48,541 nucleotides of DNA from an uncultured Eubacterium sp. (GTDB lineage Bacteria; Bacillota; Clostridia; Oscillospirales; Acutalibacteraceae), in contig UQPH01000007.1 in assembly GCA_900542875.1 (NCBI GenBank), positions 1 through 48,541 of the forward strand, written 5' to 3'. The position numbers and the translations under genes are program-made. Below are positions 42,201-48,541 of the stretch, piece after piece. A model generated the notes under the pieces. That model had not been told where the DNA came from, searched no databases, and saw only the letters and a list, made by a program, of their open reading frames with translations. How positions within the stretch are numbered: position 1 is the first letter of the stretch; every line of letters begins with the position of its first letter.

Positions 42201-45200
42201 TAAGTTTTGCGTTAGTGTAACTCAAACCCTCTTTAAGAAGTCTAAGGTCATACTGATAAAATTCCGAGGTGGGCTCACCGTCAAGGTAAAGTTCAACCTT
42301 TTGAATATCAACAAACTGCTTCAGTCCGTTATATGCGTTCTCAAGTTTCTTGCACTGTGCGTCTACCTGCTCCTGAGTCGAATTCTTTTCGCTGAGCATT
42401 GTGTCCGCCTCATTGAGTGCGTCCTTATACACTTTCCAGGTATCGGGATAATAACTGATTTCGTTAAGTTGTCCGTCGGACTCAAAGCCCTTATACTGGT
42501 CAACAAGAAGTTGAAGTTTATCATAGTTTGTTGAAACGGTTACAACGCACTGTGCCGTAAATCCGCCGTCTGCGGAAGTACAGGTAATAACAGCCGTGCC
42601 GCCGTAATTATATGTAAGAAGTCCGTTTTCATCTACGGAAACCACATTGCTGTTTGACGAGAACCATGTTACCTTGCCCACGGAAGCGGTGGATTTGCCG
42701 AGCACATCCTTAGGAAGAACGACAGCCTCAAGTTGGTGAGTTTCGCCTATTTTTGCATCTTCAATTTTCGTCTCTTTAAGTTCAACGCCCTCTGCCGCAG
42801 TCTTAACGAATGCGATATGGCGGGTGTCGCTAACCTTAGTTCCGTTATAATCCGTAACGGTGCAGGTAATGTCGGCACTGCACGCCTTATTTTCGGTAGG
42901 AGTACAAACGCCGTTTTCGTCTACGCTGATTGAATTATTTGACGATTCCCAAACAGCCCTTGAGTACATTGCGTTTGACGGATTAACCTTAAAGTCAAAA
43001 TCGTAACTGTACTTTTTATAATTCTTTGCCATACCGACTTTAACGGTTATATATCTGCTCGAAAGGTCGGTTTTATTCGTGCCTTTCATATCAAGAGAAG
43101 TAATGCCTACGAAGCCGCCCACTTTGATGAATGCGGCAAGGAGTTCTGCGGCTGTTGTGTCAACCGTGCTCTGAGAAGCCATATCCTCCTCGTAATTTAC
43201 GATATACGCAAAGTCGAGTTTTTTAATAAATGTATTATAGTAATTGCTGTTAAAGTCCGTCTTGAGAACAACGGTATTATCACAAATATCTATAAGTTCC
43301 TCAAGGTTCTGCTTATTAGGTCGAACGGTAACCTCAACGCTGTCAAGGAATGAACCGTCGGCAGATACGCAGTAAAGGGTTGCTGTACCGACATCGTGTG
43401 CGGTGAGAACAGCATCGGAATTACTGTTGCCCTTATTTTCAACAGTGAATACCTCTTCGTCCGAGGAATACCAGTTAGCGTCATAGCAGGCATATGCCGA
43501 GCTCTCCCAAGTGCCCTCAAAAGTCATGGTGTGAGTAGCCTCGGCAGTTGAGCCGTTAATCATATCTATTTTATCTTGGTCAATCTTATTTCCGCTGGCA
43601 TAATTTCGGGTTACGCAAACGGTGATCACATTTGATTTAACCGAGCCGTCGGCAGAAACCGCATAGATATTAAAGGTGTGCGTTTGCTCGTGACCGCTCT
43701 TTTGCGTTACATCAACGCTGTGGGTATCTGACGAAACGGATTTATCATAAATGTTCGTATTGTCTACAACCCACTCGAGTTTTTGGTCGGTGGCGTCGGA
43801 CGGATAAACATCAGCCTTAACAGTTGCGCCTGCGCCGTAATACATATTGCCTACGCCGGTCTTAACCGTAACGTAGTTATAATCCTCGCCGTTAATCGTA
43901 ACCGTTTCGTTCTTTCCTAACGATGCGCTTTTATCGAGCGAAAGCGGATTATTAACGCCGATTTGAATTTTCTCAACAGGAATACCGGTTTCAACCGTTT
44001 TTGTTGCGGTATAAGAACTAATCTCAAAGAACGAGCCGTCCGAGAGTTGGTAGCCGGTCCTTGTCCTCAGTGCAATAGTAGACTTACCGCCGGTGAGCGG
44101 TGTGAAATGACCGCTTGAATCTATCTTTGCGACATTGTTCGGGTCAACAGCCTCTTTGTCGGAGTCCGCCCATTCATAGGTCGGATTTCCATTCTCGTCC
44201 TCGCCGGTTACCATACCCCAGGAGATATACAGATTTTCGCTCTCTGCCACTCTTTTAGGATATATCGAATAGGTGAAGTCCTCTGTTTCGGAAATTCCGA
44301 CGGTGGATCTTCCGTTAATGTCCGCCTTTGAAATATACTTACCGGTTTTGCCGGTTACGGTCATGGTAACCTGTCGCTCAACATTATTCGTTGTCGAAAG
44401 AGCGGTGATGGTGCAGGTCTGTGACGAAAGAGAGCCGAGAGAACCGCCTGCGTCAAGACCGGTTACAACACCCGTCTCCGGATCAACACACGCAATATTC
44501 GGGTCGGATGACGTCCATACTATATCGGAAATATCACCGGTTGTGGGAGAAATGTTTGTAGGCTCAAGCTGAATCTGCTGACCCTCTTTAACAGATGTGA
44601 GTCCGCTTATATCAAAAGCCTCGAGCGGCTGAGATTTAACAACGGTAAAATCTATCGTATCATTGTACGCAAACTGCAAGCACAAATTTGCAATCATCTT
44701 TACTGCCGTTGCCGTAAGCTGTACCGGGTCTGCGGCATCGCCCACAATATCCTTAATCGCAAAGCAAACATCAAGAATTGCCGCGAGGACGTTTCTGTTA
44801 ATATCAATGCCTATATATTTTATGAGAATATCGGCAACCTTTTGGGTATCGAGCGTGCCGGTATGTTGGAGTTTATAAAAATAATTTATAAATTTGAGCA
44901 AGCCCTCAATAACATCCTCGGAATCGGGAGAAACCATAATTGTAACCGTTCCGACATTCTTAAACTTAACGAGTCCGCTGTCATCTACGGTTGCAACAAC
45001 CTTTCCCTGGTCGAAGATAGAAGAGGATTTAACCGAATAAACCGTACCGAAATTCAGTCTCTGCGGTGTGGTAATCGCATAGAGTTGCACCTTTGAGCCG
45101 GTAGCTACTGTGGTGGGAATCTGTGACTTATTCGTAATGTGCGTTCCGTTGGGGAGAAAGGCAGCATACCATTCCTCGCACTTTTTAACAACGATATGGA

Positions 45201-45846
45201 TAACCGCTTCTCCGACCTTTTCACCGTTTCCGTCATAGAGTTCGCAGTGAATATCGCTGTTTACCTTATCGAGATAAGTTCTGAGCGAGTCGATAAGCTG
45301 ACCCTTATAGCTCTCGATATGTTCCGCAATCCACGAATTAGAGCCCAATGTCTTTTCGAGCAGGGCAACGATTTCATCCGTGTCCATGGAGTCAAGGTCT
45401 ACATATTCGTTAAAGAACGCCTTTTCGATAATCTGACCGAGCGGCTTACCGATAATCGGTATGGTCTTTACCTCGTTATCAATCCAAAGGTGAATTACAG
45501 CACCCTTTGACGAGTCGAACGCTTTAATCTTACCCGTCTGGTCAACATCCGCCAGAGCAGGCGCATCCGAATACCATTTTACATAGCCGTTATTCGGAAA
45601 TGTTCCGTTCATAATTTTGTATTTGAGCTGAAGTTCATCGCCCTCGAACATATACTCCTTATGTTCACTGCCGTCCTCGTCTGTCTTGGGGACTGCCGTG
45701 TTCGTGCTGTCGTAGAACAACTGTAAATCATACTTGCCGTCTACTCCGTCTCCGGCGAAAGCCGCTGTTGCAGGCAGGATACCCGTTACTGCCATCAAAA
45801 CAGCGAGAAAAATACTTATCGCCTTTGAGGTGATTGCTTTTTTCAT
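39238..45846 (-). CDS. Giant secreted Ig-like (Big_2) and FIVAR repeat surface protein
   Basis: About 2202 residues. I chose ATG 45846 because AGGAGG sits 8 bases upstream and the signal peptide (SKAISIFLAVLMAVTGILPATAAFA) follows at once. The N-terminal ~850 residues hold a unique domain and several bacterial Ig-like domains (VTGLDAGG, TVTGKTGKY). Then come five repeats of about 265-285 residues, each two Ig-like domains plus a helical FIVAR-like segment; helical parts begin near 43310, 42525, 41720, 40865 and 40060. No LPXTG, SLH, choline-binding or dockerin module is seen; it ends in a plain Ig-like domain. Likely an extended adhesin or scaffold. First gene of the operon. Confidence 0.9.
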   Translation of the reverse strand: MKKAITSKAISIFLAVLMAVTGILPATAAFAGDGVDGKYDLQLFYDSTNTAVPKTDEDGSEHKEYMFEGDELQLKYKIMNGTFPNNGYVKWYSDAPALADVDQTGKIKAFDSSKGAVIHLWIDNEVKTIPIIGKPLGQIIEKAFFNEYVDLDSMDTDEIVALLEKTLGSNSWIAEHIESYKGQLIDSLRTYLDKVNSDIHCELYDGNGEKVGEAVIHIVVKKCEEWYAAFLPNGTHITNKSQIPTTVATGSKVQLYAITTPQRLNFGTVYSVKSSSIFDQGKVVATVDDSGLVKFKNVGTVTIMVSPDSEDVIEGLLKFINYFYKLQHTGTLDTQKVADILIKYIGIDINRNVLAAILDVCFAIKDIVGDAADPVQLTATAVKMIANLCLQFAYNDTIDFTVVKSQPLEAFDISGLTSVKEGQQIQLEPTNISPTTGDISDIVWTSSDPNIACVDPETGVVTGLDAGGSLGSLSSQTCTITALSTTNNVERQVTMTVTGKTGKYISKADINGRSTVGISETEDFTYSIYPKRVAESENLYISWGMVTGEDENGNPTYEWADSDKEAVDPNNVAKIDSSGHFTPLTGGKSTIALRTRTGYQLSDGSFFEISSYTATKTVETGIPVEKIQIGVNNPLSLDKSASLGKNETVTINGEDYNYVTVKTGVGNMYYGAGATVKADVYPSDATDQKLEWVVDNTNIYDKSVSSDTHSVDVTQKSGHEQTHTFNIYAVSADGSVKSNVITVCVTRNYASGNKIDQDKIDMINGSTAEATHTMTFEGTWESSAYACYDANWYSSDEEVFTVENKGNSNSDAVLTAHDVGTATLYCVSADGSFLDSVEVTVRPNKQNLEELIDICDNTVVLKTDFNSNYYNTFIKKLDFAYIVNYEEDMASQSTVDTTAAELLAAFIKVGGFVGITSLDMKGTNKTDLSSRYITVKVGMAKNYKKYSYDFDFKVNPSNAMYSRAVWESSNNSISVDENGVCTPTENKACSADITCTVTDYNGTKVSDTRHIAFVKTAAEGVELKETKIEDAKIGETHQLEAVVLPKDVLGKSTASVGKVTWFSSNSNVVSVDENGLLTYNYGGTAVITCTSADGGFTAQCVVTVSTNYDKLQLLVDQYKGFESDGQLNEISYYPDTWKVYKDALNEADTMLSEKNSTQEQVDAQCKKLENAYNGLKQFVDIQKVELYLDGEPTSEFYQYDLRLLKEGLSYTNAKLNLKVRLYPNNATYESVKWESSTTDISVSSDGVCSPTQKRKPCYGRITCTVTDSFGKEFSDDVYVSFSYNPVTDVKLSKDSISGAIGTTEQLSATIYPVGSDALHINAADIKDYYWESDDEDVATVSQTGLVTFVGAGSTIVRCVSYDGGVSGECKVSAEGDRTALKAAIEKYKDTDYTKYEYNCGTAFKQAYDEALDVLGDKSKTQEEIDAATKKLEETGALLESNPYIPITDINIGYNTVMRGLGTSLGDKGTTVISNGTVGENNAVSVNLSSNYSKWNDYNDLTLTASFAPSNAMYSSVAWQVVENNNMQYKTEGNYITIAPNKTARDSTAYAKIKVVYTDHYGKTTERAVWVVMSDNTCTGLTVDESELNILGSSDPVQLHWSTTGQSGYLDKVEFSSSDESVATVDEKGFVSVVNAGTCDIYVKTVDGGFTKTVKVTVTTDYSKLTEKTKEYEKLINDVKDTNQYTEESLNALSEQVEKCKTIISENKASQAEVNAALKDLNAAYNNLKGYIAANGISLKLNDGQSTVSMVNPGFVRFQSTALNGAYVQLAYDIAPAGGMFDTIEWTSSTENITVDSNGKVTNKGMLPGAAIITATITTAYGDKYSDSVYVSFVRYGVSEVGFTSDLLYGAPNETKQIPLDIKATNKLDAASGAITAKPSVENCLYESLDETVATVDGDGNVTFRTQGKTKIRVTSIDGGITAELDVQTTWDTGALQEAITRAKALDYMNYEYEYGMQLKADLEAAEKVYANPDASQAEIDEACTKLTETLTVIDEHKFVTPTLKMTSGDKELADGMTFAAANGGLAVDVSVQGDMYKSCVLSFENAQGATVEIGDKSFKITKTADTATVTLKAVVTDDYDRVTEYSYTVNIVDEIINATGVNILLDGEIVTSVTKSGYELGYRDFEPFKLSYQLVPGAAAEPTSVVWSSTAGDLITVDNDGNVNLTIPGKLKPINTTNISCVVTNPDGSKVSAKIPVTIRRN

Positions 45847-45933
45847 AAAAATTCCTCCTCGAACTTTTGTGATAATAGTCAATGCTTGCTCTATATATTA
45901 ATAAATTTAATATATAAAATTACTATTATGTTA

Positions 45934-45962
45934 ATTATAAACCTATACTATTTTTCCGTCAA
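45934..45962 (-). promoter_or_regulatory. Promoter of the surface-protein operon
   Basis: -35 TTGACG (45957-45962), 17-base spacer, perfect -10 TATAAT (45934-45939), minus strand, with an AT-rich leader of about 80 bases before ATG 45846. Confidence 0.75.
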
Positions 45963-46054
45963 CCGAAAAAGAGGAGGCAAATATACCAAAATTTTCTTTC
46001 GTCCTTTAGATAAAATAAACAAGGGCGATATTACAATTTGTATAATTTGTGTCT

Positions 46055-46097
46055 GCTTTTCAAACTCTCATCGCTCCCCTTTTTCAAGTGGAGGCAT
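46055..46097. repeat. Possible third, weaker copy of the dispersed repeat
   Basis: CTCTCATCGCTCCCCTTTTT … GTGGAGG resembles CTCTCAACGCTCCCCTT… of copy A (17121-17138) after a shared CTTTTCAA. The GTGACAGAGGG part is missing. It lies in the gap between the PAS gene and the surface operon, which otherwise holds only a promoter and a terminator. Confidence 0.35.
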
Positions 46098-46112
46098 TAA
46101 TACGCAAAACAA

Positions 46113-46137
46113 AAACGCTCCTTAAAAAGAAGCGTTT
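46113..46137 (-). terminator. Terminator of the PAS gene
   Basis: An 11-bp stem with one wobble (AAACGCTCCTT with AAGAAGCGTTT, loop AAA) followed on the minus strand by TTGTTTT, 24 bases past the stop codon. Confidence 0.8.
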
Positions 46138-46160
46138 AAGTAAATCTTTTCTATGTTAAA

Positions 46161-47312
46161 TCAACTGAAATACTCGTCTGAATTTCTGTCGGTAAGCATT
46201 CCTATGTACGATTTTGTGCCGTCATCCATCTCTATAATCTTTCGTCTGTCGTAGACCAAAATCCTTTTTCCGTTCTTTGTATTAACATAGTAACTTGTGC
46301 TTATATCGGTATCGCTGTCGGGCACATTTTCAAAAGCCGCCCTTACTGTTTTTACCGAATCGTCACACACAAAATTCATAATATTTCCGTCGTATTTATC
46401 AAAAATTTCACTGCGTGAATATCCCGTTATCTTAGTAAAATCCTCGCTCACAACAGTAAGCGTAAACGGATCGTCAAAAGAGGTGCAGAACACGGGACCC
46501 GGAACATTTTTAAGCGTTTTAAGTAGGAACTCTCTTTGGAGGTCAGCCTCGTTTTGTGCTCTTTTTATAGCCGAAACATCGGTAAACATAGCGTGAAAAA
46601 CAGGGCAGTTATCCTTATCATAACGCTGAATTCCGGCATTGAATTTACACCAAATATACGAGTCCTTATGGGTGATAATTCTAAGTTCCATATCTATCGG
46701 CTTTTTCGTTGCCATAGCCACTCCGATAGCCTGAAATGCGGCACTGCGGTCATCGGGATAGATAAGGTCGTCTATGCGATAAGGTCGCTCGTTAAAACTT
46801 TCTTTGGTGGTGCCGAAATATTTGCAGCACGCCTCGTTTGCGTAAAGTGCCTCAAAGTGCATATCCCGATTAACCTTAAACAGGCATACTCCGCCCGTTA
46901 CCATATCGATAAGGTGATTCATCGTCCTCGCCTTATCTCGGATTTTTTTACTCTTAGCCTCACTCTTTCCCACATCAGCAAAGGTAATCTCGCAAAGAGA
47001 ATTTTCGCTGTTATTGCGTGCGGTGCAGTGAACATAATTATACTTAGAGGAATTATCCATTATGTATAAATCAAGGTAAACATAAGGACTGTTTTTCTTG
47101 CATAATTTCTTTACGATTTCCTGGCGGCTCTGGGGGATAAGCAAATCAAGCAGCGACAATTTGCCTTGACAGATTTTTGAGTAATGCACTCCGACGAAAT
47201 CACAAAAATGACTGTCGGCGTCCACCACGGTAAAATCCTTTTTCTTATCAACGACGCAGCTTAAAAATTCAACCTCGAATGCCAGCTCATCGGTATTATC
47301 TAACATAATCAA
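46161..47312 (-). CDS. Cytoplasmic protein with three PAS-type domains and no output domain
   Basis: A 383-residue protein with no membrane segment or signal peptide. Three PAS-like sensor units lie at about residues 1-120 (divergent), 135-250 (VNRDMHFEALYANEACCKYFGTTKE by parts, ending FHAMFTDVSAIKRAQNEADLQRE) and 265-383 (LTVVSEDFTKITGYSRSEIFDK). The sequence ends right after the third PAS; no kinase, GGDEF, EAL or HTH follows. Start: TTG 47312 has GGAG 5 bases upstream, while ATG 47306 is 11 bases away; I keep TTG, with doubt. It could be a stand-alone ligand sensor or a remnant of a PAS-GGDEF protein. No partner gene is adjacent. Confidence 0.82.
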   Translation of the reverse strand: MIMLDNTDELAFEVEFLSCVVDKKKDFTVVDADSHFCDFVGVHYSKICQGKLSLLDLLIPQSRQEIVKKLCKKNSPYVYLDLYIMDNSSKYNYVHCTARNNSENSLCEITFADVGKSEAKSKKIRDKARTMNHLIDMVTGGVCLFKVNRDMHFEALYANEACCKYFGTTKESFNERPYRIDDLIYPDDRSAAFQAIGVAMATKKPIDMELRIITHKDSYIWCKFNAGIQRYDKDNCPVFHAMFTDVSAIKRAQNEADLQREFLLKTLKNVPGPVFCTSFDDPFTLTVVSEDFTKITGYSRSEIFDKYDGNIMNFVCDDSVKTVRAAFENVPDSDTDISTSYYVNTKNGKRILVYDRRKIIEMDDGTKSYIGMLTDRNSDEYFS

Positions 47313-47352
47313 TTAATCTCCGTAAAGGTAATTTATTTTACACTCCTTTGTA

Positions 47353-47361
47353 ATTATATCA
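47353..47361 (-). promoter_or_regulatory. Extended -10 promoter of the PAS gene
   Basis: TGATATAAT on the minus strand is a perfect extended -10 (TG-N-TATAAT). The -35 region (TTTATT) is poor, as is common for extended -10 promoters. Confidence 0.5.
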
Positions 47362-47463
47362 CAAGAGTGACAAAAAATAAACAATCTGATGAAATATTTA
47401 ATGATAAATTCAATTTTGATTAAAAATTTATTTCAAAAAAGAAAATTTATTCTCCCCTTTGCG

Positions 47464-47492
47464 TTGTAATCGGTCATAAAATATGTTATCAT
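47464..47492 (+). promoter_or_regulatory. Promoter of purL
   Basis: -35 TTGTAA (47464-47469), 17-base spacer, -10 TATCAT (47487-47492). The leader to ATG 47529 is only about 30 bases, too short for a purine riboswitch. Confidence 0.6.
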
Positions 47493-47528
47493 ATGAAAAC
47501 ATTAGATTAATATATAGGAGAAAAATCT

Positions 47529-48541
47529 ATGGCAAAGGTTTATCGAGTATTCGCAGAAAAAAAGAAAGGCAATGACATTGAGGCGTCCAATATGCTGAAC
47601 GACCTTAAAGAAAATGTCGGAATAAAAGGCATTGAGGAACTCAGAATCATCAACCGATATGACGCACAGGGACTCAGCGAGGACGAGTTTAAGGCGGCGG
47701 TAAACGGAGTGTTCTCCGAGCCGAACCTTGACAATGTATACTTTGAACTCAAACTTGACGATGAGTGGAAGTATTTTGCAACCGAGTTTCTTCCGGGTCA
47801 ATATGACCAGAGAGCGGATTCGGCGGCACAGTGCATTCAGCTTCTTACGGCAGGTGAGCGTCCCGAGGTTGCTTCGGCTAAAGTAATCGCAGTAAAGGGC
47901 GACATCACCGACGCAGAACTCGACAAGATTAAAGCCTATGTAATCAACCCGGTTGAGTCAAGACTCGCATCTATGGACAAGCCGGAATCTCTCGACATAA
48001 AGAGCGACATTCCCGCAGATATAGTAAGAATCAACGGCTTCATCGAAATGAGCGACGACGCAATTCAGGCTTACCACGAAAAAATGGGCTTTGCAATGAG
48101 CGTTGCGGATTTATGCTGGGTAAGAGATTACTTTAAGAATGACGAGCACCGTGACCCGTCGCTTACAGAGTTAAAAGTTATTGATACATATTGGTCTGAC
48201 CACTGCCGTCACACAACCTTTGCCACACAGCTTGATGATATAAAAATTGACGAGGGCAAGTACTCAAAGGCTATCGAAAAAGCACTTGAGGAATACTTTG
48301 AAATCAGAAAAGAAGTTTACGGCGAGCGTAAGGACAAAATTGTTTGTCTTATGGATATGGCTTGCATCGGCACAAAACTTCTCAAAAAGAGAGGCTATGT
48401 AAACGACCTTGACGAGAGCGAGGAAATCAACGCCTGCTCAATAAATGTAGAAGTTGAAATCGACGGCAAAAAGGAGCCGTGGCTCGTCCAGTTTAAGAAC
48501 GAAACCCACAACCACCCGACGGAAATCGAGCCGTTCGGCGG
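47529..48541 (+). CDS. purL: Phosphoribosylformylglycinamidine synthase, long form, 5' part
   Basis: Purine synthesis: converts FGAR and glutamine to FGAM with ATP. The frame is open to the window end (337 codons seen). The N-terminal ~100 residues form the PurS-like domain that marks the single-chain enzyme (about 1200+ residues in full) rather than the three-protein PurSQL type. The linker region with DTYWSDHCRHTTF (near 220-232) and the synthase signature NETHNHPTEIEPFGG reach the last base. AGGAGAAAAATCT precedes the ATG. It is truncated only by the window edge. Confidence 0.95.
   Translation, partial: MAKVYRVFAEKKKGNDIEASNMLNDLKENVGIKGIEELRIINRYDAQGLSEDEFKAAVNGVFSEPNLDNVYFELKLDDEWKYFATEFLPGQYDQRADSAAQCIQLLTAGERPEVASAKVIAVKGDITDAELDKIKAYVINPVESRLASMDKPESLDIKSDIPADIVRINGFIEMSDDAIQAYHEKMGFAMSVADLCWVRDYFKNDEHRDPSLTELKVIDTYWSDHCRHTTFATQLDDIKIDEGKYSKAIEKALEEYFEIRKEVYGERKDKIVCLMDMACIGTKLLKKRGYVNDLDESEEINACSINVEVEIDGKKEPWLVQFKNETHNHPTEIEPFG

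Noticed and set aside
39238..45846. CRISPR-like or tandem DNA repeats in the surface-protein gene
   Set aside because: The repetition is at protein-domain level with a ~0.8 kb period and diverged DNA; no short direct repeats with spacers.

Overview
The window looks like a chromosomal segment of an anaerobic, low-to-mid GC Clostridia bacterium, most likely a gut Ruminococcaceae/Oscillospiraceae relative. The evidence is a sporulation protease gene (spoIVB), strong AGGAGG-type ribosome sites, strict-anaerobe iron-sulfur enzymes, a half-dockerin on surface proteins, and typical Firmicutes families (DegV, VanW, DUF3048, ZapA, LexA, YebC). There is no phage, plasmid, CRISPR array or complete insertion sequence. 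The species call is inference.

Layout. 0.1-5.6 kb: pyruvate phosphate dikinase (minus) diverges from glmU and a VanW-type lipoprotein (plus), followed by a 279-bp inverted-repeat element. 5.6-11.4 kb: a compact minus-strand operon lexA-mrp-dCMP deaminase-HAD phosphatase-unknown membrane-anchored protein-degV-birA. 11.5-11.7 kb: tRNA-Met and tRNA-Glu with a terminator. 11.8-17 kb: an SGNH/DltD-like gene split by a frameshift at A_AAA_AAG, a DUF3048 lipoprotein, spoIVB, yebC and a ZIP metal transporter.

17.2-28.7 kb is the most interesting part. A minus-strand run encodes fumarase (fumC), HdrB, HdrC, HdrA, an MvhD/FlxD protein, two further iron-sulfur proteins (FlxC/FlxB type), an NAD(P)H-flavin oxidoreductase (FlxA type) and a soluble two-subunit fumarate reductase without a membrane anchor. 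Directly upstream is an LDH-family gene with Arg where lactate dehydrogenases carry the specificity Gln (Q102R), which points to oxaloacetate/malate. Both promoters carry near-perfect Rex (NADH/NAD+) operators. My reading is a redox-controlled cytoplasmic route oxaloacetate > malate > fumarate > succinate in which an Hdr-Flx flavin-bifurcating complex uses NADH to reduce fumarate and ferredoxin together. The complex families are known; this combination and its function are inference.

28.8-36.7 kb: housekeeping genes (a small unknown protein, DAHP synthase, GH36 alpha-galactosidase, zapA, U32/RlhA-like protein, maf, PHP phosphoesterase). 36.8-45.9 kb: a three-gene surface-protein operon led by a ~2200-residue Ig-like/FIVAR repeat protein and followed by two leucine-rich-repeat proteins that share a C-terminal CxxC plus half-dockerin module. 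46.2-48.5 kb: a PAS-only sensor protein and the 5' part of purL, cut by the window edge. A degenerate dispersed repeat occurs near 17.1, 26.0 and possibly 46.1 kb.
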